64,000 nucleotides of DNA, from contig NZ_MRCI01000001.1 in assembly GCF_001922575.1 (NCBI RefSeq), positions 1 through 64,000 on the forward strand, given 5' to 3'. Source of the stretch: Neptunomonas phycophila. GTDB lineage: Bacteria > Pseudomonadota > Gammaproteobacteria > Pseudomonadales > Balneatricaceae. Below the pieces are notes generated by a model. That model ran no database searches and was not told the DNA's origin. It worked only from the letters and a program-made list of their open reading frames with translations. Shown one piece after another: positions 62,242 through 64,000 of the stretch (positions within the stretch are counted from its first letter, which is position 1; each line of letters begins with the position of its first letter). The position numbers and the translations under genes are program-made.

Positions 62242-62424
62242 ATGAATGATTTTACGTTAGACGAGTTAAATGTGTTGGTTGATGTTTTTAATCGCGCAGG
62301 CTTAGCGGCAACGGAAACGCAAGCAAATGCGCTGTTTGACCGTGTAAAGGTTGCTCAATCTGAACGAGAAGAGTTAGAAAGTATGGACTTTGATGATTGT
62401 GCAGGCGGTGCGTGTAAACTATAA
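62242..62424 (+). CDS. small acidic hypothetical protein
   Basis: A 60-residue acidic protein (MNDFTLDELNVLVDVFNRAGLAATETQANALFDRVKVA...) ending in DDCAGGACKL, a Cys-x4-Cys tail. ATG 62242 has AGGTGAG 5 bases upstream inside recJ; GTG 62239 is an alternative. Coupling to recJ is likely from the 2-base gap. No family is recognised. Confidence 0.65.
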   Translation: MNDFTLDELNVLVDVFNRAGLAATETQANALFDRVKVAQSEREELESMDFDDCAGGACKL

Positions 62425-62459
62425 ATTCATTTAAAAGCGCGTTCCGCTTGAGTTGATTC

Positions 62460-62481
62460 AGCGGCGCTATTCTGCGCCGCT
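62460..62481 (+). repeat. 8-bp GC-rich hairpin after the recJ unit
   Basis: agcggcgc (62460-62467) pairs perfectly with gcgccgct (62474-62481) around a 6-base loop. No T-run follows, so it may be a factor-dependent 3' end structure rather than an intrinsic terminator. The rest of the 62425-62715 gap shows no gene. Confidence 0.45.
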
Positions 62482-62715
62482 ACTGGGTCTAGTCTTCCCG
62501 CTACATGTGGAGATGGCTTTTGCCTCATATGTACAAATTTTAGCCACTTAATCTGTAATATCTGTCTATACTGTCAATTACGCCAACGTTTATGTAAATC
62601 ATTAAGCTTTTTTAATGCGTGGTCGATATAGCTAACGTACACACCGCGCAATTAATTATCTAAAAAGCTAGGCGTTTAAGGCTTTATGTTTCCCATGGAC
62701 AGTGGCTATAAATAA

Positions 62716-64000
62716 ATGGATAACTTGCTCATTATCTTGGTAGCGATGATCGTTGTCGTTATTCTTCTTCGGCAGATATTTACCCGACAAGGTAAAATTC
62801 GTGCTATGAGTCGTCAGCTGTCCGAATTGGAACAGAAGAATGACATCCTTCAAACATTGTTAGATGTTAACCCCGATCAAATCTACGCAAAAAATACCCA
62901 TGGCCGTTACCTACTGGCGAACAAAGCATTGTGCGATTACATGGGCTTACCAAGAGAAAAAATTATTGGGCGGCGCATTGAAGACTGCTTTGGGGCAAAA
63001 ATACAAAATATTATCCATGAACACGACAGTGCTGTTTATGCCAAGAAGGGCCCTGTTTTAAGGGAGGCTTGGGTCGATAATAGAGAAGGTCAAGCACAAC
63101 TACTCGAAAGTTTTAAAACCACACTGCTGGATCGTAATGATGAAGTCATAGGTATCGTTGCTTTAAACCGAGATATGACCCATCGGCACATGGAAACGTC
63201 TCTGCTGCGCCATCATGGTCGTATACAAGACATGATTATCAGGGGTGTGTCGCTAAACAATATACTCACTGAAATCGTGAAAGGGATAGAGAATATCTGT
63301 TCTGGATCTGTGTGTTCGATTCTCTTATTGGATAAAGAAGGAAAGCGTATCCGGTTAGGTGCGTCACCGAGTTTACCGCCTTATTTTATAAAAGCCATCG
63401 AAGAAGTTGAAGTTGAGGTTGGTGCTGGCTCTTCAGGAACTGCCGCATCGACAGGGCAGCAAGTCATTGTTGATGATGTGTCTAGTCACCCTTTCTGGGA
63501 ACGTTACCGGGACGTTGCCAAACGCGCCGGTTTTGTGGCTGGATGGGCGCAGCCGATTTTCGATTCTGATCAAAATATTCTTGGTACATTTGGGATGTAC
63601 CACAATAAACCGACCCCCATGAATGATGTCTGGTTGTCATTGTTGGAGCAAGCCGCGCGCTTAGTGAGTTTGGCTCTTGAACGCAAGCAGGTTGAAGGGA
63701 ATCTGCAAAAGCTCTCCCGGGCGGTCGAGCAAAGCCCTACAATGGTGTTGATTACCGATGCCGCCGGCGCGATTGAGTATGTCAACGAAGAGTTTACAGA
63801 GGTTACTGGATATACGCTTGAGGAGGTGAGAGGTCGAACACCGTCAATCCTAAATGCAGGAGAAACAGCCCCTGATTTTTACCAAGATATGTGGCGTACG
63901 ATCCAATCGGGTGAAGATTGGCACGGAGAAATGCGTAACAGAACAAAGTCGGGGCAGCCCTATTGGACAACCCTGTCTATTTCCCCCATTTTGGACGAGT
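62716..64000 (+). CDS. membrane sensor protein with PAS-GAF-PAS, partial (runs off the window)
   Basis: An open frame from ATG 62716 to the window end (428 codons so far). One N-terminal helix (MDNLLIILVAMIVVVILLRQ) precedes PAS1 (about 45-160, LLDVNPDQIYAKNTHGRYLLANKAL). GAF follows (about 175-325, with CSILLLDKEGKRIRLGAS and GSSGTAASTGQQVIVDDV), then PAS2 (about 338 onward, SRAVEQSPTMVLITDAAGAIEYVNEEFTEVTGY). The output domain is beyond the edge; GGDEF/EAL or a histidine kinase would be usual after this arrangement. Confidence 0.88.
   Translation, partial: MDNLLIILVAMIVVVILLRQIFTRQGKIRAMSRQLSELEQKNDILQTLLDVNPDQIYAKNTHGRYLLANKALCDYMGLPREKIIGRRIEDCFGAKIQNIIHEHDSAVYAKKGPVLREAWVDNREGQAQLLESFKTTLLDRNDEVIGIVALNRDMTHRHMETSLLRHHGRIQDMIIRGVSLNNILTEIVKGIENICSGSVCSILLLDKEGKRIRLGASPSLPPYFIKAIEEVEVEVGAGSSGTAASTGQQVIVDDVSSHPFWERYRDVAKRAGFVAGWAQPIFDSDQNILGTFGMYHNKPTPMNDVWLSLLEQAARLVSLALERKQVEGNLQKLSRAVEQSPTMVLITDAAGAIEYVNEEFTEVTGYTLEEVRGRTPSILNAGETAPDFYQDMWRTIQSGEDWHGEMRNRTKSGQPYWTTLSISPILDE

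Overview
The window reads as chromosomal DNA of a marine gammaproteobacterium, probably of the Oceanospirillales type. This is inferred from gene content: the smpB-ssrA-ratA-rnfH-bamE-fur-recN-grpE-dnaK-dnaJ block, the ffh-rpsP-rimM-trmD-rplS block, xerD-dsbC-hom-thrC-recJ, and several sodium-linked transporters. No sequence search was possible, so genus is not assigned.

Layout. 1-147: 3' part of a 5S rRNA gene and its terminator. 257-1113: two small membrane-anchored proteins. 1110-6960 (minus): a TonB-dependent receptor, a periplasmic substrate-binding-like protein and a hybrid histidine kinase with a full internal phosphorelay, perhaps preceded by a 29-residue membrane peptide. 7047-9537: divergent CorA/ZntB-type and MgtE-type metal transporters. 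9758-14255: 3-hydroxybutyrate dehydrogenase, a patatin-like lipase and PQQ glucose dehydrogenase. 14497-16953: DUF3015/DUF4105 envelope pair. 17075-19967: quinone-oxidoreductase-like protein, divergent LysR regulator, SDR.

20025-22136 holds a small degenerate integrative element in the 3' end of ssrA (tmRNA). A 19-base partial copy of the tmRNA tail lies 2,087 bases from the real one, beside what looks like the displaced tmRNA terminator. Between them are a tyrosine integrase, frameshifted by a 5-base tandem duplication, and one AT-rich two-TM protein of effector-like architecture.

22114-34425 is core genome: trans-translation (ssrA, smpB), an SNF-family symporter, ratA, rnfH, bamE, fur, recN, the grpE/dnaK/dnaJ chaperones with two convincing sigma-32 promoters, cysE and dapB. 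35024-42506 is a complete-looking V/A-type ATPase operon in the order B-D-I-K-E-(DUF2764)-A. This is a circular permutation of the E-DUF2764-A-B-D-I-K order known from chlamydiae and spirochaetes. The K subunit carries Na+-ligand residues, so a sodium pump is predicted. A Cache-PAS-GGDEF-EAL protein follows.

45596-50490 carries an EamA transporter, two Nudix hydrolases, small conserved proteins, a CNNM/CorC-type protein and a CcsA/YpjD-like membrane protein. 50673-54164 is SRP and ribosome/tRNA maturation. 54297-62424 is an uncharacterised envelope protein with a possible Sm-like tail, then xerD, dsbC, hom, thrC, recJ and a small acidic protein. A PAS-GAF-PAS sensor starts at 62716 and runs off the window.
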